Shown piece after piece: positions 1 to 8,904 of a DNA stretch of 37,501 bases. The DNA lies in NCBI GenBank assembly GCA_947466535.1, contig CANIEV010000019.1:1-37501 (forward strand), read 5' to 3'. The position numbers and the translations under genes were made by a program. The stretch's first letter is position 1. The number at the start of each line of letters is the position of its first letter. Source of the stretch: Betaproteobacteria bacterium. GTDB lineage: Bacteria > Pseudomonadota > Gammaproteobacteria > Burkholderiales > SG8-39. Below the pieces are notes generated by a model. That model saw nothing but the letters and a program-made list of their open reading frames with translations. It was not told where the DNA came from and made no database searches.

Positions 1-574
1 AGAGCCGGATCGACACCTCGCGAACCTTGGCGGCGAGTTCGGCACCGACCATCTTTGCCATGACGTCGAACGAGATGTTCTCGTCGTGGTCACCCATTTC
101 CGCCTTGGTGGCGGGGGTGAAGATGACTTCGGGCAGCTTCTCCGCCTGTTGCAGGCCCTTGGGCAGCGGAATGCCGCAGACCGCGCCGGTGTTTTGATAA
201 TCCTTCCAGCCCGAGCCGATGATGTAGCCGCGCACCACCGCCTCGACAGGCAGGGGTTTGAGGCGCTTGACCACTTCGCCGCGGCCCTTTACTTGTGCGA
301 TCTCGTCCGCGCCCTTGACCACCGTTTCCGGTGCAATGCCGGTGAGGTGGTTGGGAATCACGTGGCCGAGACGCTTGAACCAGAAATTGGCGAGCGTGTT
401 GAGCACTTCGCCCTTCCAGGGGATCGGGTCCTGCAGGATCACGTCGAACGCCGAGAGGCGGTCGGTGGTGATGACGAGCAGCTTGTCCTCGCCCACGACG
501 TAGATGTCGCGCACTTTGCCGCGCGAGAGCAGCGGCAGGCTTTTGATCGAGGATTCGAGCAGCGGTGTGGACAC
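1..574 (-). CDS. purC: SAICAR synthase (phosphoribosylaminoimidazole-succinocarboxamide synthase), 3' part missing
   Basis: The minus strand is open from a GTG at 574 to the window edge, about 191 codons, so the C-terminal third is cut off. The translation carries the SAICAR synthase N-lobe: SRGKVRDIY near residue 18, a segment [11 protein letters not shown], then [14 protein letters not shown] and [16 protein letters not shown]. Family knowledge: the enzyme joins CAIR and aspartate using ATP in purine synthesis, in the cytosol. The GTG start gives [15 protein letters not shown], the normal family N-terminus; no in-frame ATG lies nearby. The gene follows the aldolase gene and its terminator hairpin, so it is probably transcribed partly by read-through or from its own promoter. 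purC at the end of a tkt-gap-pgk-pyk-fba run is a common betaproteobacterial order. Confidence 0.93.
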   Translation of the reverse strand, partial: MSTPLLESSIKSLPLLSRGKVRDIYVVGEDKLLVITTDRLSAFDVILQDPIPWKGEVLNTLANFWFKRLGHVIPNHLTGIAPETVVKGADEIAQVKGRGEVVKRLKPLPVEAVVRGYIIGSGWKDYQNTGAVCGIPLPKGLQQAEKLPEVIFTPATKAEMGDHDENISFDVMAKMVGAELAAKVREVSIRL

Positions 575-600
575 GGTGGCCTCGGGAAAATGGGGTTCCG

Positions 601-632
601 GAAAAAGATCGCCCGGGGGGTGCCCCGGGCGG
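601..632 (-). terminator. Intrinsic terminator behind the aldolase gene
   Basis: A GC-rich hairpin with arms GCCCGGG (611-617) and CCCGGGC (624-630), extended by a C-G pair at 610/631, is followed on the minus strand by a run of five T (602-606). It lies 28 bases after the aldolase stop and just before purC, so it should reduce read-through into purC. Confidence 0.75.
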
Positions 633-658
633 TTTGTCATGCCTGCGCGACGTTCTGC

Positions 659-1675
659 TTACGCGGCCTTCTTCTCCAGCGCCGCGCTGTACTTGCCGGT
701 GGCAGCCAGGCCATTCATGTGCGCGCGATGGATAAGCGCCGCCTGCGCCGCCGCCACGTTGCCCGCCATGCCCTTCCAGGCCTTGAGCGAGGGCTGCTGC
801 AGCGCGCGGCCGTAGGAGAACGACAGCGTCCACGGGCCGCCACCGAGCTTGTTCATCGCATCGAGGTGCTCGGTGGCGAGCTCGTCGCTCTGCCCGCCCG
901 AAAGGAACGCGATGCCCGGCACCGCCGCCGGCACCCAGCGTTTCAGCACATCCAGCGTGCGCTGCGCGACTTCCTGCACACCGGCCTGCTTCGCGCAGTC
1001 CTTGCCCGAGATGACCATCGAGGGCTTGAGCACCATTTCTTCGAATTTCACCTTCTGGTCGGCGAGCGCAGCAAACACTTCGCGCAGCGTCCATTCGGTG
1101 ACGTCCTGGCAGCGCTCGATCGTGTGGTCGCCGTCCATCAGCACTTCCGGCTCGACGATCGGAACCAGCCCTGTGGACTGGCAGATCGCGGCGTAGCGCG
1201 CGAGCGCATGCGCGTTGGCGCTGATGCAGGCCTGCGAGGGAATGCCGTTGCCGATGGTGATGACCGCGCGCCATTTGGTGAACTTGGCGCCGAGCTTCAC
1301 GTATTCCGCGCAACGCTTGGGCAGGTTGTCCAGGCCTTCGGTGATGGTTTCGCCATCGCACAACGCCATCGCCTTCGCGCCCGCATCCACCTTGATGCCG
1401 GGCAGCACGCCAAGCCGCGTGAGCAGCGCCGGGAACGGCGTGCCGTCGGCCGATTTCTGGCGCAGCGTTTCGTCGTACAGGATGACGCCGCTGATGTGAT
1501 CGCCGACGCCCTTGGCGGTGAAGAGCATGTCGCGGTAGGCGCGGCGGTTCTCCTCAGAATTCTCGACGTTGATGCTCTTGAAGCGCTTTTCTATGGTGCC
1601 GGTCGACTCGTCGGCAGCCAGGATGCCTTTTGCGCTTGCAACCATGGCTTGCGCGACTTTGGCGAGTTCACTCAT
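659..1675 (-). CDS. fba: Class I (Schiff-base) fructose-bisphosphate aldolase
   Basis: The 338-residue protein matches the animal/plant-type class I aldolases: GILAADESTGTIEKRF at residues 17-32, LPGIKVDAGAKA near 91, VPIVEPEVLMDGDH at 171-184, and the lysine motif VLKPSMV with the Schiff-base lysine at K217. The C-terminal half has FLSGGQSDE and the phosphate-binding SFSYGRALQ. It cleaves fructose-1,6-bisphosphate to DHAP and glyceraldehyde-3-phosphate without a metal. The ATG is preceded by GGAGAAG at good spacing. The gene follows pyk in the same direction after a 252-base gap and is ended by a hairpin terminator. From memory, the corresponding gene in many Burkholderiales encodes a class II, zinc-dependent aldolase, so the class I enzyme in this slot is notable. 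Confidence 0.95.
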   Translation of the reverse strand: MSELAKVAQAMVASAKGILAADESTGTIEKRFKSINVENSEENRRAYRDMLFTAKGVGDHISGVILYDETLRQKSADGTPFPALLTRLGVLPGIKVDAGAKAMALCDGETITEGLDNLPKRCAEYVKLGAKFTKWRAVITIGNGIPSQACISANAHALARYAAICQSTGLVPIVEPEVLMDGDHTIERCQDVTEWTLREVFAALADQKVKFEEMVLKPSMVISGKDCAKQAGVQEVAQRTLDVLKRWVPAAVPGIAFLSGGQSDELATEHLDAMNKLGGGPWTLSFSYGRALQQPSLKAWKGMAGNVAAAQAALIHRAHMNGLAATGKYSAALEKKAA

Positions 1676-1927
1676 CGACTTCTCCGGATAGCGATTGATG
1701 TGTTGGGCTGCGGTTGAAATGCAGCAGATTCAAGCTGCGTGGAAGGGTGCGATTTTACTTGGTTCGATGGCGGCGACCAAGCCGCGCCAGCGGGACCGGC
1801 GCCGGTTTCAAACCGGTGCTGCAGATTATTGATTCGAAACAAAAAAATGACCGATCCAAACGCGCCGACCGCCCCCGCGCCGGCGCCCGGGGAGCGGCTA
1901 ATGGCGGTGCACGAAGTAACGCACCGG
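1676..1927. other. Gap between pyk and the aldolase gene, with inverted repeats
   Basis: This 252-base gap holds no convincing gene. It contains overlapping inverted repeats at 1795-1818 (ACCGGC/GCCGGT and CCGGTTT/AAACCGG) and a perfect 8-bp stem at its pyk edge. No T-run follows either stem on the minus strand. It presumably holds the aldolase promoter, but I could not pick a convincing -35/-10 pair. Confidence 0.4.
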
Positions 1928-1940
1928 CTAGCGCCGGTGC
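1921..1940 (-). repeat. Hairpin overlapping the pyk stop codon
   Basis: Arms GCACCGGC (1921-1928) and GCCGGTGC (1933-1940) pair perfectly over 8 bp with a 4-base loop that includes part of the TAG stop of pyk. With no downstream T-run it is not a canonical intrinsic terminator. It may stabilise the mRNA 3' end or slow RNA polymerase. Confidence 0.5.
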
Positions 1941-3364
1941 TCGCCCACCTTCACGATCTTCATGGTGTTGGTGCCGCCCGCCTTGCCGATCGGCTCGCCG
2001 ATGGTGAGCACGATCAGGTCGCCGTCCTGCACCACGCCCTGCTCCACCAGCACGCGCTCGGCTTCGGCCAGCAGCTCCTCGCGGTCGCTGCCGACATGCT
2101 TGATCATCAGCGGATAGGTGTCGCGAAACAGCGTGGTGCGGTAGCGCGTGGCGGTGTGCGCCGTAAGCGCATAGATCGGCACGCCGCAATTCATGCGCGA
2201 CATCCAGAGCGCGGTGGAACCCGATTCGGTGAGGGATGCGATCAGCTTCACCTTGAGGTGAAAGGCGGTGAACAGCGCCGCCATCGCGATCGACTGGTCA
2301 ACCCGGGTGAAGACCCGGTTGAGGAATTCCTGGTCGAGCGACAGCTGCTGGCTCTGCTCGGCCTCGATGCAGATCCGGTCCATCGCCTCAATCGCCTCCA
2401 CCGGGTACTTGCCACTGGCGGATTCGGCCGAGAGCATCACCGCGTCGGTGCCATCAAGCACCGCGTTGGCAACGTCCGACACCTCGGCGCGCGTGGGCAC
2501 GGGGCTTGAAACCATCGACTCCATCATCTGCGTGGCGGTGATGGTGAGCTTGTTGTGCTCGCGCGCCATGCGGATCATGCGCTTCTGCAGCGCCGGCACC
2601 GAGGCGTCGCCCACTTCCACCGCGAGATCGCCGCGCGCCACCATGATGCCGTCGGAGGCGGACATGATGTCCTCCAGCGCATTCGGCAACACCGCCTCGG
2701 CGCGCTCGATCTTGGCGATCAGGAACGAACTTCCGCCGGCCGCGCGCAGCAGCTGGCGCGCCATGTACATGTCGGCGCTGGTCTTGGGGAACGACACCGC
2801 AAGGTAGTCGGCATTGATCTTGGCCGCGACCTTCACGTCTTCCATGTCCTTGGCGGTGAGCGCGGGCGCGGTAAGGCCGCCGCCCTTGCGGTTGATGCCC
2901 TTGTTGTTGGAGAGTTCCCCGCCGTGGATGACGCGGCAGCGCACCTTGTTGCGGATCACGTCCAGCACCTCGAACACGATGCGCCCGTCATCGAGCAGCA
3001 GCATGTCGCCCGCGCTCACGTCGCGCGGCAGCTCGGGGTAGTCGAGGCCGACGGTGGTCTGGTCGCCCATCTGGCAGTCGGCATCCAGCGTAAAGATGTC
3101 GCCCGGCGCCAGCGTGATGCGGCCTTCCTTGAACTTGCCCACGCGGATCTTCGGGCCCTGCAGGTCGACCATGATGCCGACGGTGCGCCCGGTGGTTCGG
3201 CAAAGCTCGCGGATCATCTCGGCGCGGCGAATGTGGTCTTCGGCCGTGCCGTGGGAGAAGTTGAGCCGCACCACGTCGACACCGGCGCGAAACATGCGCT
3301 CGAGGGTCGCGGGATCGCTGGAGGACGGGCCGAGAGTCGCTACGATCTTGGTGCTTCGAAGCAT
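1928..3364 (-). CDS. pyk: Pyruvate kinase
   Basis: The 478-residue protein has the full pyruvate kinase signature: TKIVATLGPSS at the N-terminus, VVRLNFSHG near residue 31, VDLQGPKIRVG, the catalytic-lysine segment LIAKIERAEA, the metal/phosphate motif IMVARGDLAVE and TATQMMESM. The C-terminal domain (SGSTALWMSRM, GGTNTMKIVKV) is complete. It makes pyruvate and ATP from phosphoenolpyruvate and ADP. KIER replaces the commoner KIEN. A clear AAGGAAA ribosome site precedes the ATG. It lies between pgk and the aldolase gene, all on the minus strand; the 139-base gap to pgk holds a 67-bp repeat, described separately. Confidence 0.96.
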   Translation of the reverse strand: MLRSTKIVATLGPSSSDPATLERMFRAGVDVVRLNFSHGTAEDHIRRAEMIRELCRTTGRTVGIMVDLQGPKIRVGKFKEGRITLAPGDIFTLDADCQMGDQTTVGLDYPELPRDVSAGDMLLLDDGRIVFEVLDVIRNKVRCRVIHGGELSNNKGINRKGGGLTAPALTAKDMEDVKVAAKINADYLAVSFPKTSADMYMARQLLRAAGGSSFLIAKIERAEAVLPNALEDIMSASDGIMVARGDLAVEVGDASVPALQKRMIRMAREHNKLTITATQMMESMVSSPVPTRAEVSDVANAVLDGTDAVMLSAESASGKYPVEAIEAMDRICIEAEQSQQLSLDQEFLNRVFTRVDQSIAMAALFTAFHLKVKLIASLTESGSTALWMSRMNCGVPIYALTAHTATRYRTTLFRDTYPLMIKHVGSDREELLAEAERVLVEQGVVQDGDLIVLTIGEPIGKAGGTNTMKIVKVGEHRR

Positions 3365-3419
3365 GGTTCGTTTCCTTACGGTGTCAGTGACAGACGAATC
3401 CGAAAACCAAAAAAGTGCA

Positions 3420-3486
3420 ACTTTTCTGTTTCTACATGCCCGGCTGGTGCGTGAAAGCCGTCAATCTGATTGCTATATTTAGCAAT
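3420..3486. repeat. Dispersed 67-bp intergenic repeat, copy 1, ending in an AT-rich palindrome
   Basis: This segment matches 34067-34133 without gaps at 53 of 67 positions by my count. The last 36 bases (from GTGAAAGC) match at 33 of 36. It ends in the perfect stem ATTGCTA / TAGCAAT around the loop TATT (3469-3486). It lies 17 bases beyond the pgk stop, upstream of pyk. An additional small stem AAAAGT/ACTTTT spans its left edge (3411-3425). Confidence 0.8.
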
Positions 3487-3503
3487 TAAATCGTGCAACG
3501 GAC

Positions 3504-4685
3504 TCAGGCGGAAGCCCGTGATTCCAGCACCTCGATCGCGGGCAGCGGCTTGCCTTCGAGGAATTCGAGGAACGCGCCGCCGCCGGTGGAGATGTAGGAA
3601 ATCCGGTCAGACACACCGTACTTCGAAATCGCAGCCAGCGTATCACCGCCGCCCGCAATCGAGAAAGCGCTCGATTCCGCGATGGCATTCGCCAGCACGC
3701 GCGTGCCGCCGCCGAACTGGTCGAACTCGAACACGCCGACCGGGCCGTTCCAGACGATGGTGCCTGCGCCTTTGAGCATTCCGGCGAGCATGTTGGCTGT
3801 CTTCGGACCGATGTCGAGGATGAGATCATCATCCGCGACCTCTGTTACGGATTTTGTGGTGGCCGTCGCGCCGGACGCCAACGCCTTGGCGCAGACCACA
3901 TCCACCGGCACCGGCACCGAGCCGCCCTTGGCACGCATGATTTCGATGATGCGATTCGCCTCGGGCACGAGGTCGGGTTCGGCGAGCGACTTGCCGGTCT
4001 TGTGGCCGGCGGCGATCAGGAAGGTGTTGGCGATGCCGCCGCCCACGATCAGCTGATCCACCTTCTCCGCAAGCGAGGCGAGGATGGTGAGCTTGGTCGA
4101 CACCTTGGAACCCGCGACGATCGCGACCATCGGGCGCTTCGGGTTGCGCAGTGCCAGCGACAGCGCATCGATTTCGGCGGCCATCAGCGGACCGGCGCAG
4201 GCGACCGGCGCGAACCGCGCCATGCCGTGGGTGGTGGCTTCCGCGCGATGCGCGGCGCCGAATGCGTCGTTGACGTAGATGTCGCACAGCGCCGCGAGCT
4301 TGCGCGAGAGCGCTTCGTCGTCTTTCTTTTCGCCCTTGTTGCAGCGGCAGTTCTCGAGCATGGCGATCTCGCCCTGCTTCACCGTCACGCCCTCCACCCA
4401 GTTGGCGACGAGCGGCACCGGACGGCCGAGGAGTTCGGCGAGACGTTTGGCGATCGGTGCGAGCGAATCCTCCGGCTTCATCTGGCCCTCGGTGGGGCGG
4501 CCGAGGTGAGACGTGACCATGACGGCGGCACCGGCGTCGATCGCGTGACGCATGCCGGCAACCGAGGCACGGATGCGGGTGTCATCGGTGATTGCGCCGG
4601 AATCGTCCTGCGGCACGTTGAGGTCGGCGCGGATGAAGACCCGCTTGCCGCGCAAGTCGAGTTCGGTCATTCGAAGTATGGTCAT
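3504..4685 (-). CDS. pgk: Phosphoglycerate kinase
   Basis: From ATG 4685 the protein is 393 residues, the family size. It shows [13 protein letters not shown] near the N-terminus, TSHLGRP (substrate binding), a single-Asn [10 protein letters not shown] segment, [20 protein letters not shown]-type sequence ([11 protein letters not shown]) and the nucleotide loop [11 protein letters not shown] near the C-terminus. It interconverts 1,3-bisphosphoglycerate and 3-phosphoglycerate with ATP formation. The frame stays open upstream to 4784, but that extension translates through the gapA terminator hairpin, so it is rejected. ATG 4685 (MTILRMTEL) matches the usual betaproteobacterial start; ATG 4670 is a second option. 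The gene lies between gapA and pyk. Confidence 0.95.
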   Translation of the reverse strand: MTILRMTELDLRGKRVFIRADLNVPQDDSGAITDDTRIRASVAGMRHAIDAGAAVMVTSHLGRPTEGQMKPEDSLAPIAKRLAELLGRPVPLVANWVEGVTVKQGEIAMLENCRCNKGEKKDDEALSRKLAALCDIYVNDAFGAAHRAEATTHGMARFAPVACAGPLMAAEIDALSLALRNPKRPMVAIVAGSKVSTKLTILASLAEKVDQLIVGGGIANTFLIAAGHKTGKSLAEPDLVPEANRIIEIMRAKGGSVPVPVDVVCAKALASGATATTKSVTEVADDDLILDIGPKTANMLAGMLKGAGTIVWNGPVGVFEFDQFGGGTRVLANAIAESSAFSIAGGGDTLAAISKYGVSDRISYISTGGGAFLEFLEGKPLPAIEVLESRASA

Positions 4686-4700
4686 GATGGTTGTCAGTCT

Positions 4701-4738
4701 CGATAAAGAAAAAAAGCGCCGCAGGGGCGGCGCTTTTT
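4701..4738 (-). terminator. Intrinsic terminator behind gapA
   Basis: A 12-bp perfect stem, AAAAAGCGCCGC (4711-4722) and its complement (4727-4738), with loop AGGG, is flanked by A/T runs. On the minus strand seven T follow the GC part of the stem. It is 36 bases after the gapA stop and directly ahead of the pgk start, so pgk expression probably depends on partial read-through. Confidence 0.85.
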
Positions 4739-4773
4739 TGCAGGGTTCTGCCGGTGTACGTTCCGACAGTGGA

Positions 4774-5787
4774 TTACTTCGCACCCATCAGCACGACGGT
4801 GGTATCGAGCATGCGGTTGCTGAAGCCCCATTCGTTGTCGTACCACGAGCAGGCCTTCACCAGCGTGCCGTCGGACACCTTGGTCATGCTCGCATCGAAG
4901 CTCGAGGACGCCGGGTTGTGGTTGAAGTCGCTCGACACCAGCGGCTCGTCCGAATACTCGAGCACGCCCTTGAGCGCGCCCTCGGAGGCGGCCTTCATCG
5001 CCTTGTTGATTTCGTCCACCGTGGTGGCGCGCTTGGCGACGAAGCTCAGATCGACGAAGGACACGTTGATGGTAGGCACGCGCATCGAATAACCGTCCAG
5101 CTTGCCGTTCAGGTGCGGCAGCACGAGGCCCACCGCGGCGGCGGCGCCGGTCTTGGTCGGGATCATGTTCTGCGATGCCGAACGCGCGCGGCGCAGGTCC
5201 GAGTGGTACACGTCGGTGAGCACCTGGTCGTTGGTGTAGGCATGGATGGTGACCATCAGGCCCGACACAACGCCCACGCTGTCATCGAGCGCTTTCACCA
5301 GCGGCGCGAGGCAGTTGGTGGTGCAGGAGGCGTTCGAGATCACGGTGTGCGAGGCCTTGAGCACCGAATGATTCACGCCATAAACGACGGTTGCGTCCAC
5401 GTCCTTGTCGCCCGGGGCGGAGATGATGACTTTCTTGGCACCCGCGGCGATGTGCGCCGAGGCCTTGGCTTTGCTCGTGAAAAAGCCGGTGCATTCGAGC
5501 ACCACGTCGACGTTCAGCTCCTTCCAGGGCAATTGCGCCGGGTCGCGCTGCGCGCAGACGCGGATGCGGTCGCCGTTGACCACCAGCGAATCGCCGTCCA
5601 CCGTAACCGTGCCGGGGAACTTGCCGTGCGCGGTGTCGTACTTGGTGAGGTGCGCGTTGGTCTTGGCATCGCCGAGGTCGTTGATCGCAACGATCTCGAT
5701 GCCGTGCTTCTTGCCACCTTCGTAATGGGCGCGAAGGATGTTGCGCCCGATGCGGCCGTAGCCGTTGATTGCGACTCTGATGGTCAT
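4774..5787 (-). CDS. gapA: Glyceraldehyde-3-phosphate dehydrogenase, type I, NAD-dependent
   Basis: The 337-residue protein starts with the Rossmann fingerprint INGYGRIGR and has the catalytic Cys155 in SNASCTTN and His182 in VTIHAYTND. An acidic residue after the second strand (AINDL, D37) favours NAD over NADP. The C-terminal [12 protein letters not shown] is typical. It oxidises and phosphorylates glyceraldehyde-3-phosphate. It sits between tkt (53 bases upstream) and pgk, and its 3' end carries a strong intrinsic terminator. This is the standard glycolytic/gluconeogenic GAPDH; the linkage to tkt resembles cbb-type clusters of Cupriavidus/Burkholderia relatives, but no RuBisCO or phosphoribulokinase gene is in the window. 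Confidence 0.96.
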   Translation of the reverse strand: MTIRVAINGYGRIGRNILRAHYEGGKKHGIEIVAINDLGDAKTNAHLTKYDTAHGKFPGTVTVDGDSLVVNGDRIRVCAQRDPAQLPWKELNVDVVLECTGFFTSKAKASAHIAAGAKKVIISAPGDKDVDATVVYGVNHSVLKASHTVISNASCTTNCLAPLVKALDDSVGVVSGLMVTIHAYTNDQVLTDVYHSDLRRARSASQNMIPTKTGAAAAVGLVLPHLNGKLDGYSMRVPTINVSFVDLSFVAKRATTVDEINKAMKAASEGALKGVLEYSDEPLVSSDFNHNPASSSFDASMTKVSDGTLVKACSWYDNEWGFSNRMLDTTVVLMGAK

Positions 5788-5840
5788 TTCTTCTCTCGCT
5801 CCGATAAAAATCTTTTACAGACGCCCGAACTACATCGTCA

Positions 5841-7889
5841 CTACCCAGCCTGGATCACCCGCTTTGCCGCGGCCACCACATGCTCGACGGTGATGCCGAA
5901 ATACTTGAACAACTCCCCCGCCGGGGCCGACTCGCCGAAACGGTCGAGACCAACAACTTCGCCCTCGAGCCCGACGTACTTGTGCCAGAGGCCGGTCACG
6001 CCCGCCTCGATCGCCACCCGCGGTACGCCGCGGGTGAGCACCGCATCGCGCCAGGCCGCGTCCTGCCGGTCGAACACCGTGGTGGAGGGCATGGAGACCA
6101 CGCGCGCCGGGATGCCGTCCTTGGCAAGCGCATCGGCCGCGCCGAGTGCGAGCTGCAGTTCCGAACCGGTGCCAATCAGGATGACTTTTGCGCCGGGGGC
6201 GTCGCGCAGCACGTAGCCGCCGCGACGGATCGCATCCACTGCGCCGGCATCGCGCGCGACAAACGGCAGGTTCTGGCGCGACAGCAGCAGCGCGCTCGGA
6301 CCGTCGTGACGCTCGATCGACGCAGCCCAGGACACCGCGGTCTCCACCGTGTCCGCCGGGCGCCAGACGTCGAGCCCGGGGATCAGGCGCAGGCTCGCCG
6401 CATGCTCCACCGCCTGGTGCGTCGGGCCGTCTTCGCCGAGGCCGATCGAGTCGTGGGTGAACACGTAGATCGAGCGCAGCTTCATCAGCGCCGCCATGCG
6501 GATCGCATTGCGTGCGTAGTCGGAGAACGTAAGGAACGTGCCGCCGAAGGGGATATGACCGCCGTGCAGCGCAATGCCGTTCATGATCGCGGCCATGCCG
6601 AATTCGCGCACGCCGTAGAACACGTAGTTCCCGCCGCCCGAGGCTGTGGCCGGCTTGGTGCCCGACCAGTTGGTGAGGTTGGAGCCCATGAGGTCGGCCG
6701 ATCCGCCAAGCAATTCGGGCAGCCCGGGCGACAGGGCTTCGATTGCATTCTGGGATGCCTTGCGGGTGGCGATGGTTTCGGCTTTAGCGACGGTTGTCGC
6801 AACGAACGCGCTTGCATTCGACGGCCACGCGGCCGGCAATTTGCCCGAGGTACGGCGCAGGAATTCGGCGGCAAGTTCGGGGAACTGCTGCGACCAGGCA
6901 GCGAACGTCTTGTTCCAGTCGGCCTCCATCCGCTTGCCCTTGCGTTTGGCGTCCCAGCCCTTGTAGACCTCTTTCGGGATCACGAACGGCGCATGCGGCC
7001 AGCCGATGGCTTCGCGGGTGGCGGCGATTTCCTTGTCGCCGAGCGGCGCGCCGTGCACGCCGCCGGTGTTGGCCTTGTTCGGCGAACCCTTGCCGATGGT
7101 GGTCTTGCAGCAGATCAGGCTCGGGCGGCCGGTCTCGCGCTTGGCCTTGGCGATCGCGCGCGCGACCGCGGCGACATCGTGGCCGTCGACGTTGGCGATC
7201 ACCTGCCAGCCGTAGGCGGCGAAACGCTTGGGCACGTCATCCGAATACCAGGAGTGGATGTTGCCCTTTTCCGAATCGATCGAGATGCCGTTGTCGTCGT
7301 AGAGCGCGATCAACTTGCCGAGTTTCAATGTGCCGGCAAGCGCGCAGACCTCGTGCGAGATGCCTTCCATCATGCAGCCGTCGCCCATGAAGGCGTAGGT
7401 GTGGTGATCGATGATCTCGTGGCCGGGGCGGTTGAATTCTGCCGCGAGCAGGCGTTCGGCGAGCCCCATACCGACCGCGTTGGCGATGCCCTGGCCGAGC
7501 GGACCGGTGGTCGTTTCCACACCGGGCGCGACGCCGACTTCCGGGTGGCCCGGTGTCCTGGAATGCAGTTGGCGGAACCGGCTGAGTTCGTCCATGGAGA
7601 GGTCGTAGCCGGTCAGGTGCAGCACCGAGTACAACAGCATCGAGCCATGGCCGTTGGAGAGCACGAAGCGGTCGCGGTTGGCCCAGTGCGGATTGCCCGG
7701 GTTGTGGCGCAGGTGCTTGGTCCAGAGCGCCACCGCGATGTCGGCCATGCCCATCGGCATGCCGGGATGACCGGAGTTCGCCTTTTGCACCGCATCCATC
7801 GACAGCGCCCGGATCGCGTTGGCAAGGTCCTTCACGGAGGCGGGGGTCGAAGCGCCGCCTTCAGCGCGCACTGCGGAATCGGTGTTCAT
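5841..7889 (-). CDS. tkt: Transketolase
   Basis: The 682-residue protein has the transketolase layout. The TPP domain carries SGHPGMPMG near residue 38, [10 protein letters not shown] and the TPP motif MGDGCMMEG...DDNGISID. The pyrimidine domain carries [13 protein letters not shown] and FVFTHDSIG-like [18 protein letters not shown]. The C-terminal domain ends near VAAAKRVIQ. It moves two-carbon ketol units between pentose and hexose/triose phosphates. ATG 7889 was chosen because the family N-terminus ([20 protein letters not shown]) begins shortly after it; a longer open frame to 8006 has no family match. The ribosome site is weak. It is the first gene of the minus-strand carbon cluster and diverges from the dehydrogenase at 8016. 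Confidence 0.95.
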   Translation of the reverse strand: MNTDSAVRAEGGASTPASVKDLANAIRALSMDAVQKANSGHPGMPMGMADIAVALWTKHLRHNPGNPHWANRDRFVLSNGHGSMLLYSVLHLTGYDLSMDELSRFRQLHSRTPGHPEVGVAPGVETTTGPLGQGIANAVGMGLAERLLAAEFNRPGHEIIDHHTYAFMGDGCMMEGISHEVCALAGTLKLGKLIALYDDNGISIDSEKGNIHSWYSDDVPKRFAAYGWQVIANVDGHDVAAVARAIAKAKRETGRPSLICCKTTIGKGSPNKANTGGVHGAPLGDKEIAATREAIGWPHAPFVIPKEVYKGWDAKRKGKRMEADWNKTFAAWSQQFPELAAEFLRRTSGKLPAAWPSNASAFVATTVAKAETIATRKASQNAIEALSPGLPELLGGSADLMGSNLTNWSGTKPATASGGGNYVFYGVREFGMAAIMNGIALHGGHIPFGGTFLTFSDYARNAIRMAALMKLRSIYVFTHDSIGLGEDGPTHQAVEHAASLRLIPGLDVWRPADTVETAVSWAASIERHDGPSALLLSRQNLPFVARDAGAVDAIRRGGYVLRDAPGAKVILIGTGSELQLALGAADALAKDGIPARVVSMPSTTVFDRQDAAWRDAVLTRGVPRVAIEAGVTGLWHKYVGLEGEVVGLDRFGESAPAGELFKYFGITVEHVVAAAKRVIQAG

Positions 7890-8015
7890 GTGAGGAAATG
7901 ACCGAATGAAAGATCGGGTGAATGGGCGCGCGGAATGTGGTGCAGGACGACGCTGGAAAAGACCTCGATTATCGTGGAAACTCGACCTCTTCGCCAATTT
8001 CATCAAAGGTCGCGC
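7890..8015. promoter_or_regulatory. Divergent intergenic region between tkt and the GarR-like gene
   Basis: This 126-base region should hold both promoters. Around 7969-7977 the near-palindrome CGATTATCG gives a GATAAT-like -10 candidate on the minus strand (for tkt) and GATTAT on the plus strand. No good -35 is visible for either, so this is a weak call. Confidence 0.3.
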
Positions 8016-8897
8016 ATGAAACTCGCATTTCTGGGCCTAGGCGTCATGGGCTTTCCCATGGCGGGTCATCTGGTCACCCGCGGCGGCCATTCGCTCACCG
8101 TGTACAACCGCACGAAATCCAAGGCGGACGCGTGGATCGCGAAGTTTGGCGGGACCTCAGGCAGCACATCGGCCGCCACGCCCGCCGAAGCAGTCAAGGG
8201 CGCCGACATGGTGTTTTGCTGCGTCGGCGACGACCCGGACCTGCGCGAGGTGGTGCTCGGCAAGAACGGCGCCTTCGGTGCCATGGACAAGGGTGCGATC
8301 TTCATCGACCACACCACTGCGTCCGCCGGCATCGCGCGCGAACTCGACGCGGAGGCCACCAAGCGCGGCCTGCAGTTCCTCGATGCGCCGGTCTCCGGCG
8401 GGCAGGCCGGCGCGGAAAACGGCGTGCTCACGGTGATGATCGGCGGTGCGCCCGAGGTGTTCGATCGCGCCAAGCCGGTGATCGATCACTTCGCGCGGGC
8501 GGCCATGCTGATGGGCCCCGCGGGCAGCGGGCAACTCGCCAAGATGGTGAACCAGATCTGTATCGCGGGCCTGGTGCAGGGCCTCTCGGAGGGGATCGAC
8601 TTCGGCCTGCGCGCCGGTCTGGACATGAAAAAGGTGCTCGAGGTTATTTCCAAGGGTGCGGCGCAGTCCTGGCAGATGGAGAACCGCGGCGGCACGATGA
8701 TCGACGGCAAGTTCGATTTCGGATTCGCGGTGGACTGGATGCGCAAGGACCTGCGCATCTGCCTGGAGGAAGGCGCGCATAACGGCGCGCCCTTGCCGGT
8801 CGCGCGCACGGTGGCGGGCTTCTACGACGAGGTGTCGAAGGCAGGCGGCAGCCGCTGGGACACCTCCAGCCTGATCACGCGCCTGCGCGGCAAGTAG
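8016..8897 (+). CDS. Beta-hydroxyacid dehydrogenase family protein (2-hydroxy-3-oxopropionate reductase / 3-hydroxyisobutyrate dehydrogenase type)
   Basis: The 293-residue protein begins with the dinucleotide-binding motif [15 protein letters not shown]. It contains the family substrate motif [14 protein letters not shown] and the catalytic-lysine helix [10 protein letters not shown], followed by the all-helical C-terminal domain. Family members reduce or oxidise small beta-hydroxy acids such as tartronate semialdehyde with NAD(P). The exact substrate cannot be read from the sequence, so no symbol is given. ATG 8016 is preceded by AAAGGT; an in-frame extension to 7935 has no homologous content. 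It is followed after 7 bases by nudC in the same direction, with which it is probably cotranscribed. Confidence 0.88.
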   Translation: MKLAFLGLGVMGFPMAGHLVTRGGHSLTVYNRTKSKADAWIAKFGGTSGSTSAATPAEAVKGADMVFCCVGDDPDLREVVLGKNGAFGAMDKGAIFIDHTTASAGIARELDAEATKRGLQFLDAPVSGGQAGAENGVLTVMIGGAPEVFDRAKPVIDHFARAAMLMGPAGSGQLAKMVNQICIAGLVQGLSEGIDFGLRAGLDMKKVLEVISKGAAQSWQMENRGGTMIDGKFDFGFAVDWMRKDLRICLEEGAHNGAPLPVARTVAGFYDEVSKAGGSRWDTSSLITRLRGK

Positions 8898-8904
8898 GCC
8901 GGCG

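Noticed and set aside
86-1717. A 543-codon plus-strand frame
   Set aside because: It is antisense to the aldolase and purC and has no recognisable domain; its composition (rich in Arg, His, Ala, Gly) is typical of shadow frames.
1795-1818. Inverted repeats as a pyk terminator
   Set aside because: No T-run follows on the minus strand, so I list them only as repeats.
4686-4784. Extended N-terminus for pgk
   Set aside because: It would translate the gapA terminator hairpin, and no family member has this extension.
5880-7901. A 673-codon plus-strand frame over tkt
   Set aside because: Shadow of transketolase; no motif or ribosome site support.
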